This document shows positions 35,661 through 44,655 of a stretch of 54,253 bases of DNA, in pieces. The notes below the pieces were generated by a model. That model did not search any database. It saw only the letters and a list, made by a program, of their open reading frames with translations, and was not told the origin of the DNA. The stretch is from Chloroflexota bacterium (GTDB lineage: Bacteria > Chloroflexota > Dormibacteria > Dormibacterales > Dormibacteraceae). The stretch is taken from contig VBGM01000020.1 in NCBI GenBank assembly GCA_005880855.1, positions 1 to 54,253 on the forward strand, given 5' to 3'. Within the stretch, counting starts at the first letter, position 1. Each line of letters starts with the position of its first letter. Made by a program: the position numbers and the translations under genes.

Positions 35661-36127
35661 AGGATCGTCCGCTTGGCGAGCTCGCCAGGCGACAGCGGGG
35701 GCGACCCGGTGCGGTTCTGCTGAATGATGTAGGCGGCCAGGTCCCGGACGTCCTGGTCGGTGAGACTGGGATTGCCCCCCTTGACCGGCATGTCCGCCGT
35801 CTTCGGGTCACCAGACTGGTGCTTGCGACCGTTGGTGATGATCTGAATCAGGAAGTTGGGGTCCAGGCTGTTGGGTACGCCTGGAATCTTCTCGATCGGG
35901 TTGAGCGCCGGACCGATGCCGCCCTCGAGGTTGACGCCGTGGCAGCTCGTGCAGTTCTGGAGGTAGAGGGTGGCTCCCTTGGCGGGGTCGCCAGGCAGGC
36001 CGGTGTTCGCGGGTGAGGCGTCGGCCAGCGTCGTGATCGCGGTCAGCGCCAGGATGGCCGGGACCACCAACGCGACCAGGGCCGAAGCCTTGAAGCCCTT
36101 GAGCAGCCGCATACCGCCCAAAATCAT
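35558..36127 (-). CDS. Membrane-anchored class I cytochrome c
   Basis: A 189-aa protein with an N-terminal hydrophobic segment (about 14-36), a single heme-binding CTSCH at residues 59-63, a possible axial Met in TADMPVKGG near 112, and a second membrane segment (about 153-175) near the C-terminus. The pattern GLPGDPAKGATLYLQNC resembles the cytochrome c subunits of actinobacterial-type bc complexes, but only one heme site is present and no qcrA/qcrB neighbours are seen. It probably transfers electrons outside the membrane. GGAGG lies very close to the first ATG and an ATG five codons later is also possible. Confidence 0.85.
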   Translation of the reverse strand: MILGGMRLLKGFKASALVALVVPAILALTAITTLADASPANTGLPGDPAKGATLYLQNCTSCHGVNLEGGIGPALNPIEKIPGVPNSLDPNFLIQIITNGRKHQSGDPKTADMPVKGGNPSLTDQDVRDLAAYIIQQNRTGSPPLSPGELAKRTILWVFIGIGAMVFVTFLLAQYNMRWIARRAAARRR

Positions 36128-36310
36128 AACCTCCGTGCGTTGCGGCCCCCTTCGACGGGAATAGCCCCAAAGCGCGTAGGTTTTAATGTCTTATGGCGTC
36201 CTGTTCGCCGGTCTCTCGGTCGGGGTTTTGCTGCGTCTCGAGGCGCTGGCTCGACGCGAGATCGGCCTACCGTGGCTGAGCCGACCAGATTGATCTCCGA
36301 CCGCGCTCCT

Positions 36311-37558
36311 ATGCGGATCGCGGTCATATCCATGCATACCTCGCCCACAGCTTCCTTGGGCCAGAACGCCAACGGCGGCCTCAACGTTTACGTTCGCGAG
36401 GTCTGCAGCGCTTTCAGCGACCGCGGGGTGGCCACCGACGTTTTCACGCGCCTTCAGTCACCGGACGATCCGGCGGAGGAGGCCCTCGCCCCGCTCTCCC
36501 GTGTGATCTACCTGCCCGCCGGCAGAGGTCTGGACAAGTACGCGCTCCTGAACGAGGTGCCCGCGTTCGCCTCCAAGGTGGCCGCGTTTGCGTCCGGCCA
36601 GGATCTCCAGTACGACCTCTTGTTCTCCCACTACTGGCTCTCCGGCGAGGTCGCGTGCCTGCTGCGGCCGCAGCTTGCCGCAGGCTGGGCCCATGTCGCA
36701 CACACCCTCGGCTTGGTGAAGAACCGCCGGCTTGCGGCGGGCGCCCGGCCGGAGCCGGCGATGCGGATTCGGGTCGAAGCCGAGATCGCCCAGCAGGCGG
36801 ACCTGCTCATCACCTCGACCTCCGACGAAGCCGACGAGCTCGTCAGCTCCTACGGCGCCACCGCCGACCGAGTTTTCGTGGTGCCGCCCGGCGTCGACCT
36901 GGCCACGTTCAGGCCGTTGGACCGCGGCGAGGCTCGCCTGAAGATCGGCTATGCGACCGGCCCACTCCTTCTATATGTCGGCCGGCTCGAAAGGTTGAAG
37001 GGTGTCGAGATCGCGATCCGAGCCCTGGCAATGCTGGCCGATCGTGCAAACCCTGGTTTGCGTCTGTTGGTCCTGGGCGAAGACAGTCGTGACGGCGACG
37101 AGAGCGAGAAGGAGCGTCTCAAGGGGATCGCGAGCATGCTGGGCATGCGCGAGCGGGTGGACTTTCTCGGATCGGTCGCCCACCACGAGCTGCCGTACTT
37201 CTATTCCGCAGCCGACGTCTGTGTCATGCCGTCGTACACCGAGTCGTTCGGTCTCGTCGGTCTCGAGGCCCAGGCGTGCGGTTGTCCCGTCGTGGCCTCT
37301 GGCGTCCCGGGGCTGCGCTCGGTAGTGCGCGACGAGGTCAGCGGCTATCTCATCGACGGGGACGATCCATCCGCGTACGCCGACCGCATCGGCCGCTTGC
37401 TCGCGAATCCCGAGCTGGCGCAGCAGATGGGTCGGCGGGCGAGCATGCTCGCGCAGCGGTTCTCGTGGACGCGCACCGCCGACAGGCTCCTTTCACTGTT
37501 CGACGACGCGATCGACGGCTCTCAGGCGCGCGTCCAGGCCGGCATCACGCACGAATAA
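36311..37558 (+). CDS. GT4-family glycosyltransferase (MshA/sucrose-phosphate-synthase-like)
   Basis: A 415-aa retaining glycosyltransferase. The N-terminus RIAVISMHTSPTASLG and NGGLNVYVREVCSAFSDRGV resembles MshA, which makes the first intermediate of mycothiol, and related GT4 enzymes. The C-terminal domain has LLYVGRLERLKGVEIAIRA, GSVAHHELPYFYSAADVCVMP and SYTESFGLVGLEAQACGCPVV with the E-x7-E motif. The acceptor cannot be fixed: no other mycothiol genes are visible here. The frame extends upstream but that part lacks family similarity. It overlaps the convergent lipoprotein gene by 37 nt at the 3' end. Confidence 0.88.
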   Translation: MRIAVISMHTSPTASLGQNANGGLNVYVREVCSAFSDRGVATDVFTRLQSPDDPAEEALAPLSRVIYLPAGRGLDKYALLNEVPAFASKVAAFASGQDLQYDLLFSHYWLSGEVACLLRPQLAAGWAHVAHTLGLVKNRRLAAGARPEPAMRIRVEAEIAQQADLLITSTSDEADELVSSYGATADRVFVVPPGVDLATFRPLDRGEARLKIGYATGPLLLYVGRLERLKGVEIAIRALAMLADRANPGLRLLVLGEDSRDGDESEKERLKGIASMLGMRERVDFLGSVAHHELPYFYSAADVCVMPSYTESFGLVGLEAQACGCPVVASGVPGLRSVVRDEVSGYLIDGDDPSAYADRIGRLLANPELAQQMGRRASMLAQRFSWTRTADRLLSLFDDAIDGSQARVQAGITHE

Positions 37559-39108
37559 GGAAAGGATGACGCGTCGAACCGCGTGAGAGCGGTCGGCCGC
37601 GTGCCGTCGGCGTTCATGATCCACACCTGGTTATCGCTGACGAACGCGATTTGATGCCCGTCCGGCGATGGCACCGGGTTGGACACGTCGGCGGTTTGGT
37701 TCGATGGTAGCGCCAGGGCCGCGGTCAGCGCGGCCGGCGGAGCGATCACGTTGACCAGGAATGCCTTTCGCGTGGAGCCGCTCGCTGTGGCAATGCCGGC
37801 GGCGAACACGACATGAGTCGAGTCCGGCAGCCATGTCGGGTGGCCGATGTCTCCGGTCGCAACGGTCGTCGTCGCAGCCTGACCCGTAAGGTTGCGCACT
37901 CGTAGCGCGACGGTGCCGGCGTCGTCGCGCAGGTACGCGATCCGGTTGCCGGCCGGCGACCAGCTCAGGTCGCTGACGATGCCGTTCTCCGAAGCGAGCT
38001 GGTAGCGAGATCTCAAACCGACGTCGTAGCCCCACACCGATGACGTGGCGCCGGCGAGCTGCACGAAAGCGACCCGCTGGCCGCTCGGGGCCGTCGCCGC
38101 CCGCGATACATTGCGGGCGATCTCCTCATCGGCGCCGTCAAGCCATCGATGCAGAACCAAGGCGGCGTCAATGTAGATGTAGCCGCGCCCCGCTTCGAGC
38201 TGCGCAGCCCACACGCCGTTGAACGGCAGCGGTTTCGAACCCGTGCCGGGTGTGAATGACGACCAGGTGGCGGCGCCGGTCTGGACCAAAAGGCTTGTGC
38301 CTTCCGGCGACCAGCTGAACGAACGCACCGACTGCGCGTCGTAGAGGCGGCGGGGAAGCCCAGATTCGTTGACGATCCAGACCCCGCCGGACGTTCCATC
38401 CGCGAGCGAGGTTGCGAACGAGACCCAGTGGTGCAGGGGCCGAACCGCGCCGGTGTTGAACGCGAAGCTCACGGCGCGGTTCAGCTGGTTGCCGTGCGAG
38501 TCCAGCGCGGCCGTGCTGATCCAGATCGTATAGAGGGTGCCTGGATTCAGAAGCGACCCGGGCACGACGACAGCGCGTCGTCCATCCGTCGGATCGAGCC
38601 GGACCGTGAACGGCACGACCGGCCCGATCGTGATCGCGCCGGCGAGAGTCGAAACATCCATCTCGCGCGAGAAATCAATGGAGACGTACGATGCGGGGTC
38701 GACGTCGTTCTCCTTGTCGGCCGGCGCTGACGTGGCGACGGTCGGAGCGCCCTCGGTGGTGAACGACCAGTGGTGGCGCAGGGCATAAGCGTTGCCGGCG
38801 AGGTCTCGGTAGCCGGCTTGCAAGACGACCTCGTACGTCGTGCTCGTCAGCAGGGCTGAATGCTCGTAGTCGAGCCGGCGTGGACTCAACCACACGACGT
38901 TGCCGCTGGTGGCAGGCAGGAGCGACAGCCTGCTTTCCACCGATGCCTTGTCAACGTCGTGGTCGAAGGTAATGCGTATCGGGGCCGCGGTCGACACGCC
39001 GATGGTGCCGCGCTCGGGAGCGTAGTCGACAATCTGCGCCGGATTGCCTCCGCAGGCCGCGAGCGTGCTGATGACGAGCCCTGCCATGGCCGCGGCCGCA
39101 AGTTTCAC
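37522..39108 (-). CDS. Lipoprotein with two bacterial Ig-like domains and a propeller
   Basis: A 528-aa surface lipoprotein. The signal peptide MKLAAAAMAGLVISTLAAC has a good lipobox ending LAAC. Residues about 25-120 and 120-220 are Ig-like (Big_5/SbsA type) domains: YAPERGTIGVSTAAPIRITF and SAPADKENDVDPASYVSIDF. From about 225 onward the chain shows propeller blades: SFSWSPEGTSLLVQT, LSWSPAGNRIAYLRD, PTWLPDSTHVVFAAG and SPDGHQIAFVSDNQVWIMNADG. No catalytic residues are apparent; a binding or sensing role at the cell surface is inferred. The 3' end overlaps the GT4 gene. Confidence 0.85.
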   Translation of the reverse strand: MKLAAAAMAGLVISTLAACGGNPAQIVDYAPERGTIGVSTAAPIRITFDHDVDKASVESRLSLLPATSGNVVWLSPRRLDYEHSALLTSTTYEVVLQAGYRDLAGNAYALRHHWSFTTEGAPTVATSAPADKENDVDPASYVSIDFSREMDVSTLAGAITIGPVVPFTVRLDPTDGRRAVVVPGSLLNPGTLYTIWISTAALDSHGNQLNRAVSFAFNTGAVRPLHHWVSFATSLADGTSGGVWIVNESGLPRRLYDAQSVRSFSWSPEGTSLLVQTGAATWSSFTPGTGSKPLPFNGVWAAQLEAGRGYIYIDAALVLHRWLDGADEEIARNVSRAATAPSGQRVAFVQLAGATSSVWGYDVGLRSRYQLASENGIVSDLSWSPAGNRIAYLRDDAGTVALRVRNLTGQAATTTVATGDIGHPTWLPDSTHVVFAAGIATASGSTRKAFLVNVIAPPAALTAALALPSNQTADVSNPVPSPDGHQIAFVSDNQVWIMNADGTRPTALTRFDASSFPYSCVMPAWTRA

Positions 39109-39143
39109 AAGGCCAGACTACCGACCGGCCGCGAGGCGGCGGG

Positions 39144-40709
39144 TTAGAGGTGCGACTTGAGCCGGGCCCTCATCTCCTGCGCCAGCTGCTCCAGCCGAGA
39201 CGAATCGACGAAGAGAAGCGAGATGCTCGGCACCTGGTCGATGGCCGCCTCGATGCCGGCCAGCGAAGGATCGGCGGCGCCGAGGATGTCCTTCACCTTT
39301 CGCGCGCGGTTGCCCAACGAGTCCTCGGCCATCGCCTGCAGCTCGGCAACGATCGATCCCCAGTCCAGCTGCGGGCCGCCGCCAGGTGAGGGCGGCGTCG
39401 TGGGGGCGACCGACGGCGTCGTCGGCGGAGTTGGGAATGTCGGGTAGGTGGCGGTCGGCGGCGGAGGCGGAGGCGCTGCCTGCATCACCGGTGGGGTCGC
39501 GATGGCCGGAAACTGCTGCGTCGGCGGCTGCGCGGGAGGAGCCGGAGGCGGCGGCGCCGGGTTGTTGCGCGGCGCGGACCGCTGGCTGGAAACCACCTCA
39601 TCGACGTCCAGGGGCGGATGCTTGGTGGCGTCGGTGGACTTCACCTCGATCATCGCGTTCGGGTCGTCGCACAGGGCAAGTGCGCGATCCGGCTTGTCGG
39701 CAATGTCGCGCGACTCGCTGGTGTAAGCGCCGGCGAGCTCACCCCCCGAAAGGATGATGACCCCTGTGCCGGCGGCGGCACGGATCATCACGCTGCCGCT
39801 CAGCTTGCGGTCGCTCAGGAACTTCAGCAGCGCTCGCATGTCCACCCATGCCGCGTAGAGCTCGGTGTACATGGGCTTCGAGACGGTGAGCTCGTAGAGA
39901 CCGTCGATGAGCTCGGGCGAGAGCCCGACAACGTCGAGCACTCCGTGCCCGCTGGTGACGTCTTCGTTGAACTCGTGAAGGGCCTGTTTGCCGAGGACAA
40001 GTCCGGCCGCGTCGCCGGCGCCGTCGTACATGCACTCGAGCGCAGAGCCTTCGCGGAAGAGAATGAGTCCCGCGGCGTCGTCGGTGAGAAGGCGGACGTA
40101 GCCTGTGTAGCCCTCCTTCTCGAGCGTCGTGATGAGGCGCGGGAAATCGACGAAAGAAGTTTTCAGCGAGTCATAGATGACCTGGCCGGCGGGAACCGGG
40201 ATGGGTTCGCGGCCGTGCTTGGGCTGTGGCCTGTGCTTCACGCCGCGTCTCGGCTGGGGTGCTTCCACCTTCTTCTCCGGTACAGGTTGCTCGCCACGCT
40301 CAGCATGCGCTTCGGCGCTTGCAGCAGGCGGGGGAGGCGGTGGGGCCGTCGCAGGGTGGTCTTCCTTCGGAGCCTCTTTCGTTGTCGCTTCGGCGGCGTG
40401 CACGAGATCTGGAATGCCGGCTTTGACAGTCTCGTCCGCGGGCAACTTGGCCTTGGCGTCGAACTCGAACTCCCCTCTCGTCCATCCGAGCGCGGTGATG
40501 ACGGCGTCATCGCCCGCCTTCCCATTGCCCTCGGCGTGAAAGAGGTGCCCGAACAGGAAGTAGAGCGCGGCCGACTCTCCGTTCCCATCACGCAGGGTAA
40601 GGGTACCTGTCGACCTCTCGCCCTGGGCAGATTCCAGAAGCGAACGAAGAGGGATTTCGGCCAGAGAGCCGTGTGACTGCAAATGCGTCTCCCGAGATCG
40701 GCCCCACAC
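39144..40709 (-). CDS. DUF4388-domain protein with proline-rich linkers
   Basis: A protein of up to 521 aa. Residues about 15-95 form a DUF4388 domain (LAEIPLRSLLESAQGERSTG, then YFLFGHLFHAEGNG). After an acidic/proline linker a second region (about 175-375) has similar strand patterns (GYTGYVRLLTDDAAGLILFREG; LSGSVMIRAAAGTGVIILSGGE), suggesting repeated related folds. A strongly proline-rich segment (about 385-455) precedes a C-terminal helical part. DUF4388 proteins are often linked to Mgl-type small GTPases or gliding/signalling, but none is nearby. The GTG start and a TTG nine codons later are both possible; a TATACT box lies upstream. The 5' end overlaps the divergent phosphatase gene. 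Confidence 0.75.
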   Translation of the reverse strand: MWGRSRETHLQSHGSLAEIPLRSLLESAQGERSTGTLTLRDGNGESAALYFLFGHLFHAEGNGKAGDDAVITALGWTRGEFEFDAKAKLPADETVKAGIPDLVHAAEATTKEAPKEDHPATAPPPPPPAASAEAHAERGEQPVPEKKVEAPQPRRGVKHRPQPKHGREPIPVPAGQVIYDSLKTSFVDFPRLITTLEKEGYTGYVRLLTDDAAGLILFREGSALECMYDGAGDAAGLVLGKQALHEFNEDVTSGHGVLDVVGLSPELIDGLYELTVSKPMYTELYAAWVDMRALLKFLSDRKLSGSVMIRAAAGTGVIILSGGELAGAYTSESRDIADKPDRALALCDDPNAMIEVKSTDATKHPPLDVDEVVSSQRSAPRNNPAPPPPAPPAQPPTQQFPAIATPPVMQAAPPPPPPTATYPTFPTPPTTPSVAPTTPPSPGGGPQLDWGSIVAELQAMAEDSLGNRARKVKDILGAADPSLAGIEAAIDQVPSISLLFVDSSRLEQLAQEMRARLKSHL

Positions 40710-41416
40710 CGATCGATGGACTAAGAAAAGCTAGTATAGATAGCGAGATCGCATTCGCGCGCCCCGAGCCTCCTGAACTCCCTCTCCCAGCCAAACCACC
40801 TCCCGCGCGCCTGCTGCTGGTCCGGCATGGCCAGTCGACGTGGAACCGAGAGCATCGCATCCAGGGCCAGCTCGACCCTCCCCTTTCAGAGGAAGGCCGC
40901 CGTCAGGCGGTCCAGGTCGCTCGGCGGCTGGCTCATCGGCGTCTGGCCGGCTTTTACGCGAGCGACCTCAAGCGGGCTTTGGAGACGGCTGAAGTGATCA
41001 GCGAGACGGTGGCGGCGACGCCGAGTCCGTCCTCTGGACTGCGCGAGATCTACCTCGGCTCATGGGAGGGCCTCACGACCGAAGAGCTTGCCGAACGTTT
41101 TCCAATGGAGTGGGCGGCGTGGACGGAAGAACCAAGCTGGGACGTGGTCCCCGGTGGTGAGGGCGCGGTGCCCTTTGAAGCCCGCGTCAATCTCGAGCTC
41201 GATGCGATCCTTGCCCGCCATCCCCATGGTGACGTCCTGGTGGTCACGCATGGCGGCGTCATCCAGGTCGCATTGCATCGCGTGATTGGCCGGCCGAACC
41301 ATGGCCTGTTCCCATTTCGCATCGAGAACGCCTCGATCTCCATCATCGAGAAGCGCAACAGCCGTTTCGTCGTTTCGGGCGTAAACGACACGAGCCATCT
41401 CGAGGCTGCGGAATGA
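40673..41416 (+). CDS. Histidine phosphatase (phosphoglycerate-mutase-like)
   Basis: A 247-aa member of the histidine phosphatase superfamily. The catalytic RHG is in LLLVRHGQSTWNREHRIQG, the acid/base Glu region is REIYLGSWEGLTTEEL and the second His is in VVTHGGVIQVALHR. Cofactor-independent phosphatases such as CobC or GpmB relatives share this layout, so phosphoglycerate mutase activity itself is not assured. The only standard start is a GTG that overlaps the 5' end of the divergent DUF4388 gene by 37 nt; the first 40 residues are proline-rich and unconserved. It overlaps femX by 4 nt (ATGA). Confidence 0.85.
   Translation: MTANASPEIGPTPIDGLRKASIDSEIAFARPEPPELPLPAKPPPARLLLVRHGQSTWNREHRIQGQLDPPLSEEGRRQAVQVARRLAHRRLAGFYASDLKRALETAEVISETVAATPSPSSGLREIYLGSWEGLTTEELAERFPMEWAAWTEEPSWDVVPGGEGAVPFEARVNLELDAILARHPHGDVLVVTHGGVIQVALHRVIGRPNHGLFPFRIENASISIIEKRNSRFVVSGVNDTSHLEAAE
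40733..40738 (-). promoter_or_regulatory. -10-like box upstream of the DUF4388 gene
   Basis: TATACT on the minus strand, 23 nt before the GTG start. The same stretch read on the plus strand (TAGTAT, TATAGA) also looks like a -10 but would sit inside the phosphatase frame. Confidence 0.35.
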
Positions 41417-42384
41417 GGGATGCCAAGGCGAGCTGGGACCAAGAGCTGGAGCAGCGAGCGACAGTGGCGCCTCTCCTGCAGACATGGGGATGGGGGGAGG
41501 TGCAGTCGCGCGCCGGTTGGAGCCTTGAGCGGGTCAGGCTTGCCGGGGGCGCGATGGCGAGCGTGCAGCTCCGTGGATTCGGAGGCGTTCGCGAGGCTTA
41601 CATTCCGCGCGGTCCGGTGCCCGCCTCCGCCGAATCTGTCGCCGCGATCGTCGAGTGGGCCCGGAACGCCCGGGTCGCGCGCATCATGGTCGAACCCGAG
41701 GCGCAGCTTGATTTCGCAGACGTCATGCGCGAGCAGGGCTTCGGACCGGCCTCGCCTGTGCAGCCGCAGTTCACTCGTATCCTCAAACTTGCGCCGCCCG
41801 ACCAACTGCTGGCGACCTTCAAGCACGGCCGGCGGTACAACATCCGCGCCGGCGAGAGGCGCGGGGTGGTGGTCGAGGAGGGCAAGGATGCAGATGAGCT
41901 GGCACGGCAATCTGCGGCGGTAGAGCGGCGCGAGTCGATCAGCCTGCCGGCCAAGGGCTATTACCAGGTCCTCCTGGATGCGCTTCCCTGGTGCCGGACC
42001 TACGTGAGCCGCCATCCGGAGACGGGCGAAGCCCTCGCGGCCGTGCTGGTCGCGCGTCATGCCGGCCGTGCTTACCATCTGTTTGCGGGCCGGATCGGCG
42101 CTTACCCCGAGCTCATGGCCAACGACATGGCGTGGTGGACCGCCATCAAGGCAGCCGCCGAAGCAGGCTGCCGCGACTACGACCTCTGGGGAGTGCCGCC
42201 GCCCGACGCGAGTCCCCTGCATCCGTGGCATGGCCTGGGTGTCTTCAAGGCGGAGTTCGGCGGCGCCGAGGTTGCGTACGCGGGAGCATGGGAGCTGGTG
42301 CTGTCAGGGGCAGCCTCGAAGCTCCTCGGCCTCGAACGCAAGGCTCGCGGCCACATTCGGGGCTTGAAACGAAACATCTCCTAA
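41413..42384 (+). CDS. FemAB/FemX-type peptidyltransferase
   Basis: A 323-aa protein of the Fem family, which use aminoacyl-tRNA to add amino acids to the peptidoglycan stem peptide and so build interpeptide bridges. Two GNAT-like halves are seen: TWGWGEVQSRAGW... in the first, and FKHGRRYNIRAGERRGVVVEEG, HLFAGRIGAYPELMANDMAWW, YDLWGVPPPDAS and GLGVFKAEFGG in the second, a typical FemX/FmhB signature. It is coupled to the phosphatase gene. Together with a MurE that seems not to use diaminopimelate, it points to a bridged peptidoglycan. The amino acid added is unknown. Confidence 0.88.
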   Translation: MRDAKASWDQELEQRATVAPLLQTWGWGEVQSRAGWSLERVRLAGGAMASVQLRGFGGVREAYIPRGPVPASAESVAAIVEWARNARVARIMVEPEAQLDFADVMREQGFGPASPVQPQFTRILKLAPPDQLLATFKHGRRYNIRAGERRGVVVEEGKDADELARQSAAVERRESISLPAKGYYQVLLDALPWCRTYVSRHPETGEALAAVLVARHAGRAYHLFAGRIGAYPELMANDMAWWTAIKAAAEAGCRDYDLWGVPPPDASPLHPWHGLGVFKAEFGGAEVAYAGAWELVLSGAASKLLGLERKARGHIRGLKRNIS

Positions 42385-42401
42385 CAATCCTTCAAATCGG
42401 T

Positions 42402-42407
42402 TAGGAT
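42402..42407 (+). promoter_or_regulatory. -10-like box of the atypical response regulator gene
   Basis: TAGGAT ends 7 nt before the ATG, so the transcript is predicted to start at the start codon. No Shine-Dalgarno and no clear -35 are seen. Confidence 0.45.
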
Positions 42408-42414
42408 TAGGTTG

Positions 42415-43134
42415 ATGGCGCAGGGGTCCAACGGCGCGCGCAAGGTGCTCATCGTCGACGGCGACAGCACCACCCGCCGAGAGGTGCGGTCTGCATGCGC
42501 GCAAGACGGTTACCAGGTGCTCGAGGCGGATACAGGCGCTGATGCGCTGCGTCAGGTCGAATCCGTCCGGCCGAGCCTCGTCCTTCTCGAAGTCGCGCTC
42601 CCCGATGCTTCCGGCTTCGACATTTGCCGCGAGCTGCGCAAGAAGGACACGGTGGTGCCGGTGATCATGATGAGCTCGCGTTCTGACGAGATCGACGCGG
42701 TCGTCGCGCTCGAGATCGGGGCCGACGACTATGTCGTCAAGCCGCTCCGCCTTCGCGAGCTGGCGGCGCGGATCGCGGCCCATCTTCGCCGCACGCGAAT
42801 GGAGTCGGCGGAGACGACGCGCAATCGTCTGGAGTTTCGCGACCTGCTCATCGACGTCAACGAGCGCCGCATCTATCGAGGCGGGCAAGAAGTCGAGCTG
42901 ACCCACACTGAGTTCGACCTGCTGACGTTCCTGGCCAGCAATGCGGGCAAGGTTCTCAGCCGCGAGAAGATCCTCAACTCGATCTGGGGCTACGAGTATC
43001 CAATCGAGACGCGGGTCATCGACGTCCACATCCGCAACCTGCGGCGGAAGATCGAGGCGCAGCCGTCGCGGCCCTACTACATCCTCGCCGTGCCGGGCAT
43101 CGGGTACCGCTTCACCAACGCGCGCCCAACCTGA
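42415..43134 (+). CDS. OmpR-family response regulator with Glu at the phosphoacceptor site
   Basis: A 239-aa winged-helix response regulator. In the receiver the acidic pair is VDGD rather than VDDE, and the phosphoacceptor position is Glu59 in LVLLEVALPDASGFD where Asp is expected; the Lys in YVVKPLRLRELAARI and the alpha4-beta5-alpha5 face are normal. The DNA-binding domain is intact: LTHTEFDLLTFLASNAGKVLS, ILNSIWG, RVIDVHIRNLRRKIE and VPGIGYRF. Asp-to-Glu changes can mimic the phosphorylated state in other regulators, so this one may be constitutively active or respond to something other than a kinase. No kinase is adjacent. The ATG follows an in-frame TTG. Confidence 0.9.
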   Translation: MAQGSNGARKVLIVDGDSTTRREVRSACAQDGYQVLEADTGADALRQVESVRPSLVLLEVALPDASGFDICRELRKKDTVVPVIMMSSRSDEIDAVVALEIGADDYVVKPLRLRELAARIAAHLRRTRMESAETTRNRLEFRDLLIDVNERRIYRGGQEVELTHTEFDLLTFLASNAGKVLSREKILNSIWGYEYPIETRVIDVHIRNLRRKIEAQPSRPYYILAVPGIGYRFTNARPT

Positions 43135-43194
43135 GAGTGCACGACACAGCCAACGCATAAACATCCCTTCACTCGCCTTTCGTCGGGCGCGGAC

Positions 43195-43200
43195 TATATT
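43195..43200 (+). promoter_or_regulatory. -10-like box of the phosphoesterase gene
   Basis: TATATT followed about 43 nt later by the ATG, with GGAGGGG at 43231-43237, five nt before the start codon. This gene thus has a normal leader, unlike several others in the window. Confidence 0.45.
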
Positions 43201-43242
43201 CGAGGCGCTGCTTCGAAAGACGGGGTTCACGGAGGGGATGGC

Positions 43243-44655
43243 ATGAATCGATCGTTACGACGTGTCCTGGCCTTTGCGATCGGCTCGCTCACCGTCATGG
43301 GCGCGGGTCCGCTGTTTACAGCGGTCTCGGCCGGAGCCAGTAACGGCCCAGGCGGCAACGGCAACATCGGCGGCCTCGCCGGCATCAACCACCTGGTGGT
43401 GATCTACGACGAGAACCACAGCTTCGACAACCTGTACGGTCTCTTTCCTGGCGCCAACGGCATCAGCCGGGCGAGCGACACGGCCACCACGCAGGTCGAC
43501 CTGGCAACCGGCCAGCCGTACACGTGCCTTCCGCAGACCGACACGCATTTGGTCGGAACGTGCTTGCCGGACCAGCCGTTCGACATCACGAAGTACGTTG
43601 GCGCGGACCAGAAGACCAGAGACCTGGTCCACCGCTACTACCAGGAACAGATTCAGATCGACGGCGGCAAGATGGACAAATTCGTCACCGTCAGCGACGC
43701 CAAGGGCCTGTCGCTCGGCTACTACCCAACCGACCAGCTGCCGATCGCGAAAGAGGCCGCCCGGTATGTGCTGGCCGACAACTTCTTCCACGCCGCTTTC
43801 GGCGGTTCGTTCCTCAACCACCAGTGGCTCGTGTGCGCGTGCACCCCTGTGTACGCGCACGCAGTGAGCGACGGCAGCTCGAAGGACCTCCACACGATTC
43901 TTGGGTCCAACGGGTTGCCCACGAAAGACGGCCAGCTGACGACCAAGGCGACCGGTGATTACGCGGTCAACACGATCTTCCCGGCCAGCAAGCCAACCAT
44001 CCCTGCGGCGCAGCTTCCGCTCCTCACCAACGCGACTATTGGCGACGAGCTGTCCGGCGCCGGTGTCAGCTGGGCCTGGTACTCGGGTGGCTGGAACAAT
44101 GCTGTGGCCGGAAGCGCCGACCCGCTGTTCCAGTACCACCACCAGCCGTTCAACTACTACGCGAACTTTGCGCCAGGGACTCCGGGCCGAGCCCACCTGC
44201 AGGACGAGACCGACTTCATCGCCGCCGCAAAGGCGGGGACGCTGCCGGCGGTTTCATTCGTGAAGCCGATCGGCGCCGACAACGAGCACCCCGGCTATAC
44301 GGATGTGCTCCGCGGCGAGAACCACCTCCGGGACCTCATCAACGACATCCGCAACGGACCGAACTGGAGCGACACAGCGATCGTTATCACGTACGACGAG
44401 CACGGCGGCTTCTGGGACCACGTTGCGCCGCCAACCGACGCGAGCCACTCGGACATCTGGGGACCCGGCAGTCGCGTCCCGACGATCGTCATCTCCCCGC
44501 TGGCTAAGCGCGGCTTCGTCGATCACACCCTCTACGACACGACCTCGATCCTCGCCACCATCGAGCGCCGCTGGGATCTCGCCCCGCTTGGCACCCGCGA
44601 CGCCAACGCCAACGACCTGCGCCGCGCCTTCACGCTCGGCGAAGGCAACGCCTAA
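43243..44655 (+). CDS. Secreted phosphoesterase (phospholipase C/acid phosphatase family)
   Basis: A 470-aa exported enzyme of the phosphoesterase family PF04185 (bacterial phospholipase C, AcpA). Residues 1-32 form a signal peptide ending near SAGAS. Metal/catalytic motifs seen are [55 protein letters not shown] and [16 protein letters not shown]. The family hydrolyses phosphate esters of lipids or small molecules outside the cell. It has its own promoter and ribosome-binding site. Its stop codon overlaps that of the convergent folK by the shared tetranucleotide CTAA. It may contribute phosphate scavenging, matching the phosphate module 5 kb away, but no operon link exists. Confidence 0.9.
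   Translation: MNRSLRRVLAFAIGSLTVMGAGPLFTAVSAGASNGPGGNGNIGGLAGINHLVVIYDENHSFDNLYGLFPGANGISRASDTATTQVDLATGQPYTCLPQTDTHLVGTCLPDQPFDITKYVGADQKTRDLVHRYYQEQIQIDGGKMDKFVTVSDAKGLSLGYYPTDQLPIAKEAARYVLADNFFHAAFGGSFLNHQWLVCACTPVYAHAVSDGSSKDLHTILGSNGLPTKDGQLTTKATGDYAVNTIFPASKPTIPAAQLPLLTNATIGDELSGAGVSWAWYSGGWNNAVAGSADPLFQYHHQPFNYYANFAPGTPGRAHLQDETDFIAAAKAGTLPAVSFVKPIGADNEHPGYTDVLRGENHLRDLINDIRNGPNWSDTAIVITYDEHGGFWDHVAPPTDASHSDIWGPGSRVPTIVISPLAKRGFVDHTLYDTTSILATIERRWDLAPLGTRDANANDLRRAFTLGEGNA

Noticed and set aside
36311-37558. Firm assignment of the GT4 enzyme as MshA (mycothiol synthesis)
   Set aside because: The N-terminal pattern is similar, but no other mycothiol gene is in the window and many GT4 enzymes share these motifs.
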